A DNA stretch of 64,000 nt. Origin: Bemisia tabaci (Eukaryota; Arthropoda; Insecta; Hemiptera; Aleyrodidae). The stretch lies in the NCBI RefSeq assembly GCF_918797505.1, contig NC_092795.1, positions 16,665,131 to 16,729,130 on the forward strand, given 5' to 3'. Both the position numbers and the translations under genes were made by a program. Within the stretch, counting starts at the first letter, position 1, and every line of letters begins with the position of its first letter. Shown one piece after another: positions 10,732-22,798 of the stretch. The notes below the pieces were generated by a model. It saw only the letters and a program-made list of their open reading frames with translations. It did no database searches and was not told where the DNA came from.

Positions 10732-13700
10732 ACTCAGCGTATGATCTTATTTAGCTCAGAATACTCATATTTTGCCAAATTATTATCACATTTTTCATAC
10801 ACACTTCCTATCACACCACGAATACTCATAATAAATATTTTGGGTTTTAAATAAATTCTGACTGATTCATGTGGTTATTTCATAGACTCTGAGACAATCA
10901 CATGATAGCAGTTACCCGCGATAGATTTCAATAAAAATATGTCGTAATGTGCGTACGTAAAAGATGTCGCATAAGAAATAAAGAAGTGGAATAAATAGTG
11001 CATGCAATTTACTCAACCTAAAGCACCCAGGATAACAGGGCAATAGAGCGTTTTAAAAGTAAATATGTACTTGATTTTTAGGAATTTCAAAAGGAAAGTA
11101 TGATTTAAGGATCACGAATTCAAATATCTTGTTCTTATTTTAATAATTTTTTCACTTTTCAACATTTTTTGAACCCACTATTTTTTCATTTGATGAATGG
11201 AAAATGTGTTAGTTTCACAATATGTAATGGATATGTTTATTTTACTCTTATACCTAGATCTCTAAGACTGCGATATTAACAAAACTCTCTGTGAAGCTTT
11301 AGACTAAATCAAGGTTACCCATAATTTTTCATATTTTATGAATGCGATGTTGATGTTATAATTATTGTACGATATATTTCTTGTTATTTTTGTTTTGTTT
11401 TAAATTCTTCTTTGAAATTAATCTTTCATGTTTGGAATAATATATGATGAAATTAATTCCTACGTTTTTTCTTACAACCTCGTCCTAAAATAATTAGTCT
11501 GAAATCAAAATAAAAGTAAAGACCATCCTCTCTCAGCGTCTCAGCGGGCTTCCACTTTTAGAGCTCAGCCTCTCGCTCAACCCTTGTCATTACCTCATTG
11601 TTTACTTTGAAGCAAAGTCTCGACAATATCATTTGACCAACAAGTTGGACAATCTTGTTGGACTTGTTGGACAAACTACTCATCACGTTACTTGACAGCC
11701 AACAAGAGGTAATATTAGCGAAGCTGCCTGAAGTAATATTAGTATTTTAATTCCCTGCGTGGAAATGTATTTTTACCATTGCTACTACATGATGAATTAG
11801 GTCATTTTACTAAAGCTCAGAATTCCAAGAATTTAAAAAAGCAAGCAAACAAAAAAAGCAACTTACGAATGGGAAGGAAAATTTGTCTTCCTCAATCTGC
11901 AAAGGAAAATCTTAACTTCATCAATGAAATGCATATAGCTGGCAACGACACAAATTTTGAAACAGTCTTTTGCAGATTTAACGAAAAGGTATCATTAGGA
12001 CGACTGAATCGAAATCAGTTCTACTGAATTTCGAGTCGCAATTTTTTTCTACTGTTTTCAGAAAAGTGGGTAACTTTACGCTTGAAAACTTGTTGTGAAT
12101 CTCCCCCAAATTTTAAAGTGTTCAAACCGATTTATAACAGTACCCTAGTGATATTCACATTTCTAAAGCAGTATATGAGTTTGATTCGCTTTTAAATAAA
12201 TTAAACTTAAGAGGAGATTTTATACTTGAAAGTGCTAAATATAGCTTCTGTAATAAGCGGGCAGAAATTTCCTTCGAGGCGATGAGTATGCAATACCGCA
12301 CAACAATCGTGTCTGAATAGTTTTACAGCTCAAAAATACAGGAGTTCTTATGGCTCTCGCCTAAACTATTCATGATGAGGTAAGTATTGCTCTTCCTCAC
12401 TTGGTGGAAGAAATAATTGTTTCTTAAAGACGCGCAAGAGGAAGATATCTGGGATAAGATCAAATGATTCTCAACTTTAATGTCCCAGAGCTTTGATTCG
12501 TCATCCTTATAGATCTTACAAAAAAACCAATTTCACCGGTAATTTTAGGAGTGAAAAGCCGTTTCCGTTTGACATGGTTTGTTCTTATTTGCTTTAACAA
12601 CAATACAAAAAAATAAAGAAATTTTTTCTGCTGCCTTGAAGTATTTTTCATCACATTTGGGACATTTTACACATAGTGTAATGGTGTCCTAAGAGCACGT
12701 CCATACCATAGATTATCAAGAAGACGTCAAAATTCTCGGTAATAATATGTCTGAACAAACACATTTCTCATTCGTTTCAGTATTGAAGTTAAAGATGATG
12801 AAAACAAGCCATGTAAAAAAATTTATTTTTTTTCAAATGTGCTGCGTTTTGCAATAAGCAGGAAGTACTATTTCTGAGCCACCTAAAAAAGCAATTATTT
12901 TCATACAGGGATATATGGCGGACAGGTTGTTTCTGAATTGAGCCAGGAATAGTAGGTCTATGATGCAAAATGTAAAGCCGAAATATGCTATTGCACGGAT
13001 TTTGAAACTTTATTAAGGTCACGGTCGGTAGTATAATGACAAATGATACACAAAATTGAAAAGTTATTTGATACTGCCCTGTAGTGAAGCATCCTGCTTT
13101 TAGCAATTCTCCAAGAAAAAATAAAAGCATTTGCAGTAATTAACCTTCTCCACAGGTTGCGATATCATTACAGAAGAATCGCAATCACTTACTTGTAAAT
13201 GGACAGTACCCCTTTAGTAGCGAAGTATATTCATGCATGAATGCCCTTTTCAGCGATGAGGCGTCCAATTTTGATCAAAATGGAGTGCTACCATCCATCA
13301 TTTTTTGCCGGACGAAACATGTCTTCCACGATTTCATTTGAAAATATTTTGAAGTATATGAACGTAGCTGGGGGACTACGGGGGAGGGGAGATTGCCCCC
13401 TCCCCCAGAATTGAAAATAGCCTCCTCGCCCCCTCCCAAAATCCTGTCGGGTGATAAAAAAAACTTCGTCAACGATAACTTTCGGTTGCAGTGAAACTCT
13501 CTACAACAATATCAAAATATTTGAGCTGAAAATACTTAAAATAGCGTAATTATGGGCAGAAATTACTAGAAGATTTGCGCCATTTAAACTTCAAAATGAT
13601 TTGAATTAGAGTCAAAATTTTAATAATTTTCCGGGTGATACCCTTTTCGACACCTTTTGGACCAAACGGTATCCTATTTCCCCGATGACAGGGGGACCAG

Positions 13701-14530
13701 ACCCTTTTCCTCCACAGCAAAATAACCAACCACACCTATGGTGAAGTAACGATTTAAGGGCTGATGACTCCCGACAAGCTTCGTATGACTTTGTCGCTTC
13801 TCTGACGTAAAGGACGGCGGCGCTTTCACGTGAGCTCTGTTTTGAAATGGATAATTTTTGCAAAATAATTAAAAATTAAGAAGCAGGAGTAATTTCACTA
13901 AATAATAAAGGGAACTCAAATCAACAATATAATGCAAATCAATTTGGAAAATCTCGTCATGTAAATACAGAAGATTCGAAAACGCCTTCAATTGAGGCGT
14001 GATACCTCACGCGTTCCGGAGAGTTCAAATAGTTGTATTCCTGCGCCTTAGCAAGGCGATGGAAGCTGAATATTGAAGTAGCGTCAACGCGTGGTTTTTC
14101 GGTTTTCCTGTGCCGCTACTGCAGTTTCGACCGTTATGGTCTCAGTTTAAGGGCGCTAATGTACGTCCTCACGCCAGAGGAGCGATAACTTAAATCGGAA
14201 CTTTGATCGTTTATCGAGGCCTTTTAATTTAGAGGTATCAAAACTTACGATTTCTACATTCAGTATTGGTGAAGATATAATCTTGTAGCAATTACAACAA
14301 CAGGTGACACTTCTTCGTGTTTTTATATTCATGGTCAGTTTGTAATTTTGTAGATCTATGGCAAATGTGCCATTTTTTTTCGAGAAAAAGGTTGTTAGCT
14401 TCTAGCTGAAAATAACTCACATTTTTATGAACTGTAAATTTGGGTCATTTTACCCTGACAATAATTTTCAACATATAACTAACCTTCCCGCATCGAACTA
14501 CAAACATCTAACGTAAGAATGTATTATTTT
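10732..14530. other. Intergenic, no gene established
   Basis: AT-rich. At 11779-12027 a Lys/Asn-rich open frame ends close to a possible donor (gaaaag|gtatca at about 11986), but there is no second line of evidence. A C/G-rich patch near 13370-13440 is a local imperfect hairpin. Nothing else recognised. Confidence 0.4.
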
Positions 14531-14539
14531 TTGTTGCAG
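14531..14539 (+). other. Probable 3' splice site in the 5' UTR of the second alpha-glucosidase
   Basis: ttgttgcag preceded by a T-rich stretch, 24 bases before the ATG, equivalent in position to the site in front of the first glucosidase. Confidence 0.5.
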
Positions 14540-14563
14540 TAATCTTGCAGTCCCAAAGTCATC

Positions 14564-16308
14564 ATGGCGAACATAAGATACCCCTTAATAGCACTGGCAC
14601 AGTGTATCCTCCTCCACTCCATCTCGGCAGACACACCTCTGGACTGGTGGCAAACGAGCGTCATCTACCAAATCTACCCCCGCTCCTTCAAAGACAGCAA
14701 CGGCGACGGCATCGGCGATCTGAACGGAATCATCCAAAAGGCCGACTACCTGAAAGACCTCGGCGTCGGCGCCATCTGGATATCGCCCTTCTTCAAATCC
14801 CCCATGATCGACAACGGCTACGACATCTCCGACTTCCGCGCCATCGAGCCCACCTTCGGCACCATGGAGGACTTCATCCGTCTGAGAGAGGCCTTCCACT
14901 CGCGCGGGATCAGGATCATCATGGACTTCGTGCCGAACCACTCCTCGGACGAGCACGAGTGGTTCCAGAAGTCCGTCCAGAACATCGCCCCCTACTCGGA
15001 CTACTACGTCTGGGTCGACGCCAAGTACGTCAACGGGACCCGCACACCGCCCTCCAACTGGCTCTCCTACTTCGAGGGCTCCGCCTGGACCTGGAACGAG
15101 AACCGCCAGAAGTACTATCTCCACCAGTATCACCCCAAACAACCTGACCTCAACTACCGCAACCCGGCCGTCATGAAGGAGATGCAGGAAGTCCTCCGCT
15201 TTTGGCTCGACCTGGGGGTCGATGGCTTCCGAGTCGACACCGTCTTCACCCTCGTGGAGGACGACCGGTACCTCGATGAACCACGGTCGTATGCCGAGGG
15301 ATTGGAACCGACCAACGTCGACTACCTCCGCCACGATTACACCCGCGACCAACCGGGGACCTACGACCTTGTCTACCGTTACGAGCGTTTATAGACGAGT
15401 ACCAGAAGAGCAGCAACAAATCCGGAGGCACGAGGTTCGTGGCTACGGAGGACTACGCCCCTCTGGACGAGAAGATGCGCTACTACGGCAACGCCACCCA
15501 CGCCGGCGCCCACTTCCCCTTCAACTTCCTCCTGATCACGGAGGTGGACCGCGAGACGAACGCCTTCCTCTTCAAGGAGGTCATCGACTCTTGGTACGCG
15601 AAGATGCCGGCCGGGAGGTGGGCGAACTGGGTGATCGGGAACCACGACCGGCCGAGGGCGGCCACCCGCTTCGGGCGGGACATGCTGGACAGCGTCCACA
15701 TGATCCAGTTCCTCCTCCCGGGCACCGTGATCTCGTACATGGGGGATGAGATCGGCATGCAGAACCCGTACATCCGCTGGTCCGAAACCGTCGACCCTCC
15801 GGGCATCAACAGCGGGAAGCGGTTGTTCCTCATCTACTCGCGCGACCCCCAGCGAGCTCCGTTCCTGTGGGACGATTCCGTCAGCGCCGGGTTCTCGACC
15901 AATCGCACCACGTGGCTCCCGGTCCACCCGAACTACTGGGACTTCAATTTTGAAAAACAGAAGAAAAGTGCGAAGAGTCATCATAGCGTGTACAAACGGC
16001 TTGTCCGACTCAAGAGTGTTCCGACTATCCAGCGCGGTTCCCTTAAAATTTACGCCCCGAGTAAGAATATTCTGGTGGTAGAGCGGTTTCTGGAGCCGAA
16101 TTCCCTGTTTTTGGGAGTGGTGAATGTTGGGAGTTTTTACGAAGCGTTCGACATGACCAAGCTTCTGCGAGTGCCGGAGATCAAGCTCTCGGTCTACGCG
16201 TCGAGTATGAATTCTGAGTATTCCGACAATGAAGTTGTGGATGTCGCTGCTGTTAAGTTACGACCAAAGGCTGGCGTTGTTTTGACGAACCAAAAGATTC
16301 CCTCGTGA
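14564..16308 (+). pseudogene. Second secreted alpha-glucosidase (GH13), interrupted by one frameshift
   Basis: A paralogue of the glucosidase at 7656-9404, in tandem and in the same orientation. The first part (14564 to about 15384) has a signal peptide (LIALAQCILLHSISA), DSNGDGIGD, DFVPNHSSDEHEWF and GFRVDTV with nucleophile Asp225. At 15383-15387 one base is missing relative to the reading frame, giving a premature TAG at 15392-15394. From 15385 the other frame continues (FIDEYQ), with FVATEDY (acid/base Glu), VIGNHDRPR and a normal C-terminus stopping at 16308. Everything else is intact and well conserved, with no other stop. Either this is a very young pseudogene or the missing base is a sequencing or assembly error in a functional gene. 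No intron fits the site: no GT-AG pair would restore the frame with an acceptable gap. The fold and substrates would match the neighbour. Confidence 0.85.
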
Positions 16309-17700
16309 TAATTATAGTTTTGCTCTCGGAAAGGCCGGGTTTTTGTCTTGAAATTTCGCCATATTTGGCATCAATGTGTATGAGTCAATCGTTGTACCTT
16401 TTAGATTCACTAATTTTCTCTTGTCTTTTCAGGGAGTACTCAGGTAGTCATTATTCGTTTGTATAAATATGGAGATGGGACCGTTTGAATTTTTTTTCCA
16501 AGCGCTACTCGAGGTCGGGTGAAGATTCCTTTGTAAAATTATACTTTCACTTTCAAAAGGACAGAATTCTGCAGCATTTGCTTGCTACAAAATCTTGAAA
16601 ATTATATGTCTCATGACTCCATGACTGCCAGCTGAAGTCCCCACTTTACTAACTTTTTGCTGTCATTCTATCATCAGAATTAATATAATGGAAATATGTT
16701 CGATTAATTTCTATAAGTCAAATTTTAGTTTTCACGAAAAACCAGTAATTAAAATTCTGCGGTAGCGAACTAACATCCAAAATTACAAAAAATTTCAATA
16801 GGTTTTTGCTGTGTCCATAATAATTTATACTAAAAATAGTTGAAAGATCTCTAATGCTATTTTAATCGAAGTGGTTTATTTTTTTTACGTTTTATTTTCA
16901 TCCCCACCAAATCGTACACTTACAGCAAGCCACGCGATTTATAATTTTAAAACTTAAACATTTTAAAACCACGAAAAATGATCTTAGAGATTTCCTTCAA
17001 ACTGAAGGATGGGCAAAAAGTCTTACTTATGTACTCGATTATTTACGAATCAAGCCTCCTGTGACTTCTTGAGAATTTTCTGTGCCAAGGACGAGAGGAG
17101 AAGCGAGCGAGTGACAAAACAAAACATATATTTCTGTAAAAGTATTATCTCCAATTGAATAAGTTTCTGGTTTAGTTTCATTCACTCTTTCCCAAAAAGC
17201 AACTATTTGCGATTTTTACTTTTTTATCGATGTCAAAACTCGAGAAATGCGTGTCTCCGATTGCGATGTTGTCAATGTCTCACCATGCCCTATTTTTTCT
17301 TTTAAAAAGAACTGACCAAATGTTACTCTTGAAATATTCTGTGCATTTTTGTTCACTCAGTTTAAAATCTCCACAGGAAGTTTGAATGGAGACAGGTCAG
17401 CATTTTTTAAAAGAAAATAAGGAAAATGTAATCGGAGATTTTCAACCGCTGCATTGGAGCTTTACGCGCCCTTCGACTTCAGCCGTCGATAATCGGGAAA
17501 TAACTCTCTAAAATATTTACCGTTTCATTAAAGGATCTCTAGACATATCTTCTTTACATGTTCCAAGCAAAGTATATTGTCGATAGTGATGATTTCGTTT
17601 GTGCGTATTATGTCGGAGAATTTCAGGAGCAGCACCTAAAATGGTTCGATCGATCAAATAATGAGCTCTTTGTTGTAGTCCATATATTTGGTATACGATA
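16309..17700. other. Intergenic, nothing recognised
   Basis: AT-rich 3' flank of the second glucosidase. No clear AATAAA close to the stop, no exon, no RNA gene. Confidence 0.4.
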
Positions 17701-18913
17701 TACAGGGTGAGCGAAAAGTCCCCGACCCCCCCTCTAACTTTTGAACGAATTGAGCTAGGGAAATGAAACTTTGGGAATGTTCCTATCTCAAAAGGGACCA
17801 TCTTTTGGGGGGGTCAAAATTTTGGTCCCCCCTTAGGGGGGGGCGCGAGGGGCCCCCAACTTTTTTTTTTCAAATGGCAACCCCTATCTTGTGATACATC
17901 ATTCGAAAGAGCATAAAAAACTAAGAATTTTGGCGCAAACCGCAGATCAATATCTTAATTTTTGACCGAGTTATGATAGGTCAAAGGTCAAATTTGACCT
18001 ATTTTCAAAAAATCATAACTCCGGTTCAAATTATCGTAAAGAAAAAACTAAAACGGGAAAATTTACCAAATTGTGTCCACTTTTAAGTAAAAATTGCAAA
18101 AATCACTTCGATTTAATTTTAAGGGGGGGCTCGGACCCCCAAATACGTCAATTCAAAGGTCATTCAATTTTCCTGCGAAATAAGCCAATTTCCCCTGGAT
18201 TTGCCTCCACATTATCTCAGTAAGGTCAAAATCAGTTCAACATTACGTTGGCAAGTCCCCAAATTACGGGAAAAGTTTAAAAAAAAAATGAAATTTAAGG
18301 TTAAATTTGACCTTAAATATCATTTTTTTTTAAACTTTTCCCGAACTTTGGGGACTTGCAAACGTAATGTTGAACTGATTTTGACCTTACTGAGATAATG
18401 TGGAGGCAAATCCAGGGGAAATTGGCTTATTTCGCAGGAAAATTGAATGACCTTTGAATTGACGTATTTGGGGGTCCGAGCCCCCCCTTAAAATTAAATC
18501 GAAGTGATTTTTGCAATTTTTACTTAAAAGTGGACACAATTTGGTAAATTTTCCCGTTTTATTTTTTTCTTTACGATAATTTGAACCGGAGTTATGATTT
18601 TTTGAAAATAGGTCAAATTTGACCTTTGACCTATCATAACTCGGTCAAAAATTAAGATATTGATCTGCGGTTTGCGCCAAAATTCTTAGTTTTTTATGCT
18701 CTTTCGAATGATGTATCACAAGATAGGGGTTGCCATTTGAAAAAAAAAAGTTGGGGGCCCCTCGCGCCCCCCCTGAGGGGGAACCAAAATTTTGACCCCC
18801 CCAAAAGATGGTCCCTTTTGAGATAGGAACATTCCCAAAGTTTCATTTCCCTAGCTCAATTCGTTCAAAAGTTAGAGGGGGGGGGGGGTCGGGGACTTTT
18901 CGCTCACCCTGTA
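17701..18913. mobile_element. 1.2-kb foldback element, almost perfectly palindromic
   Basis: The ends are tacagggtgagcgaaaagtc and its reverse complement. The two arms, about 606 bp each, are near-identical inverted copies that meet with essentially no loop at about 18303-18308 (aaattt). TA flanks the CAGGGTG/CACCCTG termini on both sides and is compatible with a TA target duplication. Visible differences are few, such as runs of G that vary by a few bases. There is no coding capacity. A lone terminus-like piece (cagggtggtccaaaagtc) occurs at 34776-34800. Confidence 0.9.
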
Positions 18914-21900
18914 TTTAAGTACCTAATGATAGCTAAAAGTTCATTAAAAATGAAGAATATTAAGAGAAAGGATAGTTAAAAATTATTTTCATCGTATCAA
19001 AAAGTACTAGATGCATGCATATCCATCAAGAATTCCAGACGCAGATTGCATTAAACTGCTGGTCGTCGCATATTTTGTTACCACGGTTGAAGCTTATAAC
19101 TTGACGATACGTATTTAAATATTATTTATTTCTTTGTTTTGATTTTTTTATCCAAATATCTAAAGATAGATTACACATTTGGAAACCGGTCTCTTTGAAA
19201 ATAATTTGCGTGTGTGTCGTTCCTTTATGTTCCATTCTAATTTTTTCATGTTACCAATAATTTATTTTAGTTAAGTATAAATGTGCACTGCTAGACTTTT
19301 GTTTATAGACTAAGATGTATGCCAACTGGCGTATTGTTACAATTAAATTTGATTTTGACAGCTCGTAAGCTGTAATCGTGTGTAGAATTAATTTTATATG
19401 TGTATCAAAAAAAGAAAAAAATCGAACCTACGAATTACTTACCCTCTTATCTTCTTTCGTCCCGGTCGATAATACAAGAAAACATTCTTTTGATTGAGAC
19501 TATCAATTTTTTGCATAAGATTCTACGTGAAGTAAAAAGTACAACGTATTTCATGCCAATACGGTGGGTAATTAAATAAATTTATTCTCAGAGCTTGCCA
19601 CAACATTATTGAGGGAAAGGAAATTTACAATGATACATTTCAAAGGTTAGAAAACTCCTTGTAAAATCGAACTTTTAAAAACGATTGTTTGAAAAAGTAG
19701 GTGAAAGATCTACATGAGACGGATAAAAAGAAAGAAATTGCTGCTAATGTTAGTGTGCGCCGTAATCACTGTGCGATACATCAGGAACTAAACTCATCAT
19801 ACTGTGACTTCGCTCATGAGTCTACACGTACGCTCTTTCTCAATTCAAAGCGAATTACCTCAAAACTACCAAAATTCGTTGACATACGATCTGTACGTGT
19901 ATACAGGTTCGTTTTTTCTGAAGGGAGAGATTGAAAACTAAGAACTTTTCATATGAGTAGTCATCTAGAGGACAATCTGACAAAACTAAAATAAAACAAA
20001 ACAATAAATCGAAGTCGACAAACCTGCGGTGAGAAAAGGAACAGCTACGGTAAGGTATTTTGCAACGAGAATTACCACGAACAATTTCTTTCTATGTGAA
20101 GAAAGCCCCACAAAAATACATAAATATACAATCCTTTTATAAAACACTGAAAGTAAGGTATGATAAAGTCTATGGTTATGACATATTTTGAAACACTATT
20201 GTCGATCGGCTGTATTTGTATTTTTCGGCGCGATCAAGATGAATTCTCAACTTTCCTGTATATGTTAAGTGTAATTTCAATTTTATTGCTTGCTAGGAGG
20301 GTTCAATTTATAAACAAATGGTGAATTTGGACCACCAGATAGGACAGAAATCAAGTGAAACAGTGAAGTGAAACAATTCCGAGATCCTTTTGGATAAAAA
20401 AAAAAAAAAATAATTCAAAGAAAATAGATTCAAGTCAGACGGACCGGCATTTAAAACCTGAAGTCGATGATTCCTCTGGCTATCTTAGAATCAACATATC
20501 CGCAACTTGCTTCCTTGTGCAAGCAAATGATTATGTCGATTTATGATCCCTTTTTTACTGACGGTATGTACACTACTTACAGTGTACATACACTAGAAAA
20601 CGTTACACACTAGAAGCTACGCCCCCCGACCCCCCCCCCCCCCAGCGCTTCGCGTCTCCGGCGTAACGCGTTATTTCATCCTGACTGGACTATCTGGATA
20701 CCGTCCAAAAAAGTTCGAGCTAACATACCCATCTTTAAACGAGCAACTGTTCGTACTCCTGGGTAGATGACAGTTGCGGCACGAAAAATTGAAGGCGTTT
20801 TTTTTTATCCCATGCGATTCACACTGCACTTCAACTGTTGAATGCCTCAATTGGGGTCATTTCAAAATCAATATTATAAACTAGGGGGTTTCGCCCCCTC
20901 ACCGCTTGCTCGGTGCAACCCCCCGCAGCGCGTCGCACCCCCGCCCCCCAGGCGTTATGTGTTACCTGTTACTCGTATCGGTATCTGTATGATTTTGTAT
21001 TACAGATTATGTTATAGAAATGGAATTTGGAGTGTATTTTACCACGGAGCGTATGTGTAGCTGCCAAACAACTAGAGTGATTAGAAAGTGTCGGAAAATC
21101 CGCCCAGAAGCAGTGGAATTTACACAGCTAAAAGAGTACAAGAAGAAAAAACTGCGCTTCAAATGGAGCAGGAAAATTTTTGTTCATAGAAAGTGAAATT
21201 GTTAAGTTAGATAGCCAGATTTTTCGGTAGCCATACCGAAGAAAACTTCGCTAATCTTAACCTGAGTTCGGGTTCTATGACTAAAAACTTCCGTTACTTG
21301 GAATAAAACTTTAGTGATCCATAAGAACTTGAACTTGAGACTTGTAACCAAAGATTTTTTCTCTGATGAAATAGACTCCAGATTTCACTCCTTTATGCCA
21401 GTGTAAGCGATCTACAAAGACTGGTAATATTGAAAAAGCCCTCATCTACTAAAGCACCGTTACGTAAAGATACGGTGTTTTTCCAATCTCTCAATGCCCA
21501 TGAATCTTTGGTTGATGACGTTCAAGACGCATTCAAATCAAAAGGAACTATGTACAGGTGGTAAAACTCCCAATCTACGTATCTCGTTTTCTGTGTTAGA
21601 AAATGTCCATTATTTTTTTTAACAAAGAACAAATCAACATCGTCCCTTGAGGTTTTTTTTTTCAAAATTTGCCTCGCATAGAAAAGAAAAATTATGGAAG
21701 TGTTCAAGGTTTGACGTCGAGACGTAGTTTTCCACTGAAAGAAAGAGTATGACGGGAAGACTGCAACGTCGTAAACTGAGGTACCTGGTTCGGGAATCTC
21801 ACCCATATATGGAGTACATTGAGTCGTAACAAGAATGGAGGAGCTGGTGCCACTTAAAGGTATTTTCCAGTCACCGAATTCCATGACTCTTGTGCGGTGC

Positions 21901-22103
21901 CAGGTCACCATTTCAATACATTATTGATTGTTTTCGATACACGGGTATCTGACCATCCGATGTAAACAAAGAGGGTATAAATGGTTTAATTCTCTACATC
22001 GCCGTTTTGGATCGAAAATGTATCAAAGAGGTGACCGAATTTCGGCGCACACCGGGCTTGGAACTTGTCGACCAGAACATGGCCCGAACCCACTTTATCA
22101 TAT
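18914..22103. other. Intergenic, no gene seen
   Basis: AT-rich. Two C/G-rich patches, 20618-20670 and 20880-20965, contain runs of C and short hairpins (agggggtttcgccccct) similar in style to the GC island at 55 kb. No exon was convincing. Confidence 0.4.
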
Positions 22104-22264
22104 CAGTGGCGTGGCGTGCTTTACGATATATCGATTGATCTGCCCTTTGAACCTAAGAAAAAGGATCGGAAACAGGATGTTCGCAGCGAACACCCTAATA
22201 ATCGATTGTTTTCCATAGCTTCAAATAGGGAAGTATCGAATCGATCATGCATGTCTCGCCACTG
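22104..22264. mobile_element. hAT-like MITE, copy 1
   Basis: Termini cagtggcgtggcgtg and cgccactg, about 161 bp, with internal cgatatatcgatt and gttcgcagcgaacac blocks. The flanking octamers tatcatat and cttcatat agree at 6 of 8 positions, so this is an old insertion. It lies just beyond the 3' end of the Tdc coding region. Confidence 0.75.
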
Positions 22265-22602
22265 CTTCATATCATGACTCTATGTGCTCTATGGTTTCAC
22301 CGACGATATCCATTGTGACATGAGCTCCACCTTTGCATGAATTCTTACGAATCTCAGGGCTCATGTCAGAATGGACATAGTTCCTCTTGATTTAAATACC
22401 TATGTCTTAATTAAACCGAGTCTAGCAGAGAGGAACCGTCTGTTTCACGCGATAGCATGCCTGTCACCGCTTTTTTCATCCAAATAGAAGCTTTTCTAAC
22501 GGTGTCCATGTTCATCTGGTTTCTTTTGGCTATAGACTCGGTCCACCCAGGGTATTTAGATTCTGACGCTATCCGGTGGCCTTTTAGCTGGATTCCTAGA
22601 TT

Positions 22603-22798
22603 TCAATTGATTCCTTCGTTTGATTTCTTTCTGGGAGTTTCTTTCTTCTCGACTAGGTGGTTCTGCTTCTCGGTGGGGGATACCTTGGGTGACTTGGACC
22701 TGTCTCTCCGTGGACTCGTCGACTCGGCCGGAGGCAGAGCTCGTGTGTGACCGTCTCGGTGCGGTTTCAAGTGGACGGTTGTGTCTAAGTGACGGAAT
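22603..22798 (-). CDS. Tdc: Tdc, probable last coding exon
   Basis: Acceptor tttgttttag, then one base that completes the codon split at the end of the 30.7-kb exon, then [16 protein letters not shown] and a basic Ser/Pro/Lys-rich tail ([20 protein letters not shown]) to a TGA at 22605-22603. The link to Tdc rests on phase agreement, strand, and the basic low-complexity C-termini usual in longer insect Tdc proteins. The 7.9-kb intron before it contains the 791-bp tandem array. It could belong to another gene. Confidence 0.55.

Noticed and set aside
14564..16308. Two separate half-genes instead of one frameshifted glucosidase
   Set aside because: The two halves align end to end with the intact neighbour, and the second lacks a start and the first lacks the acid/base.
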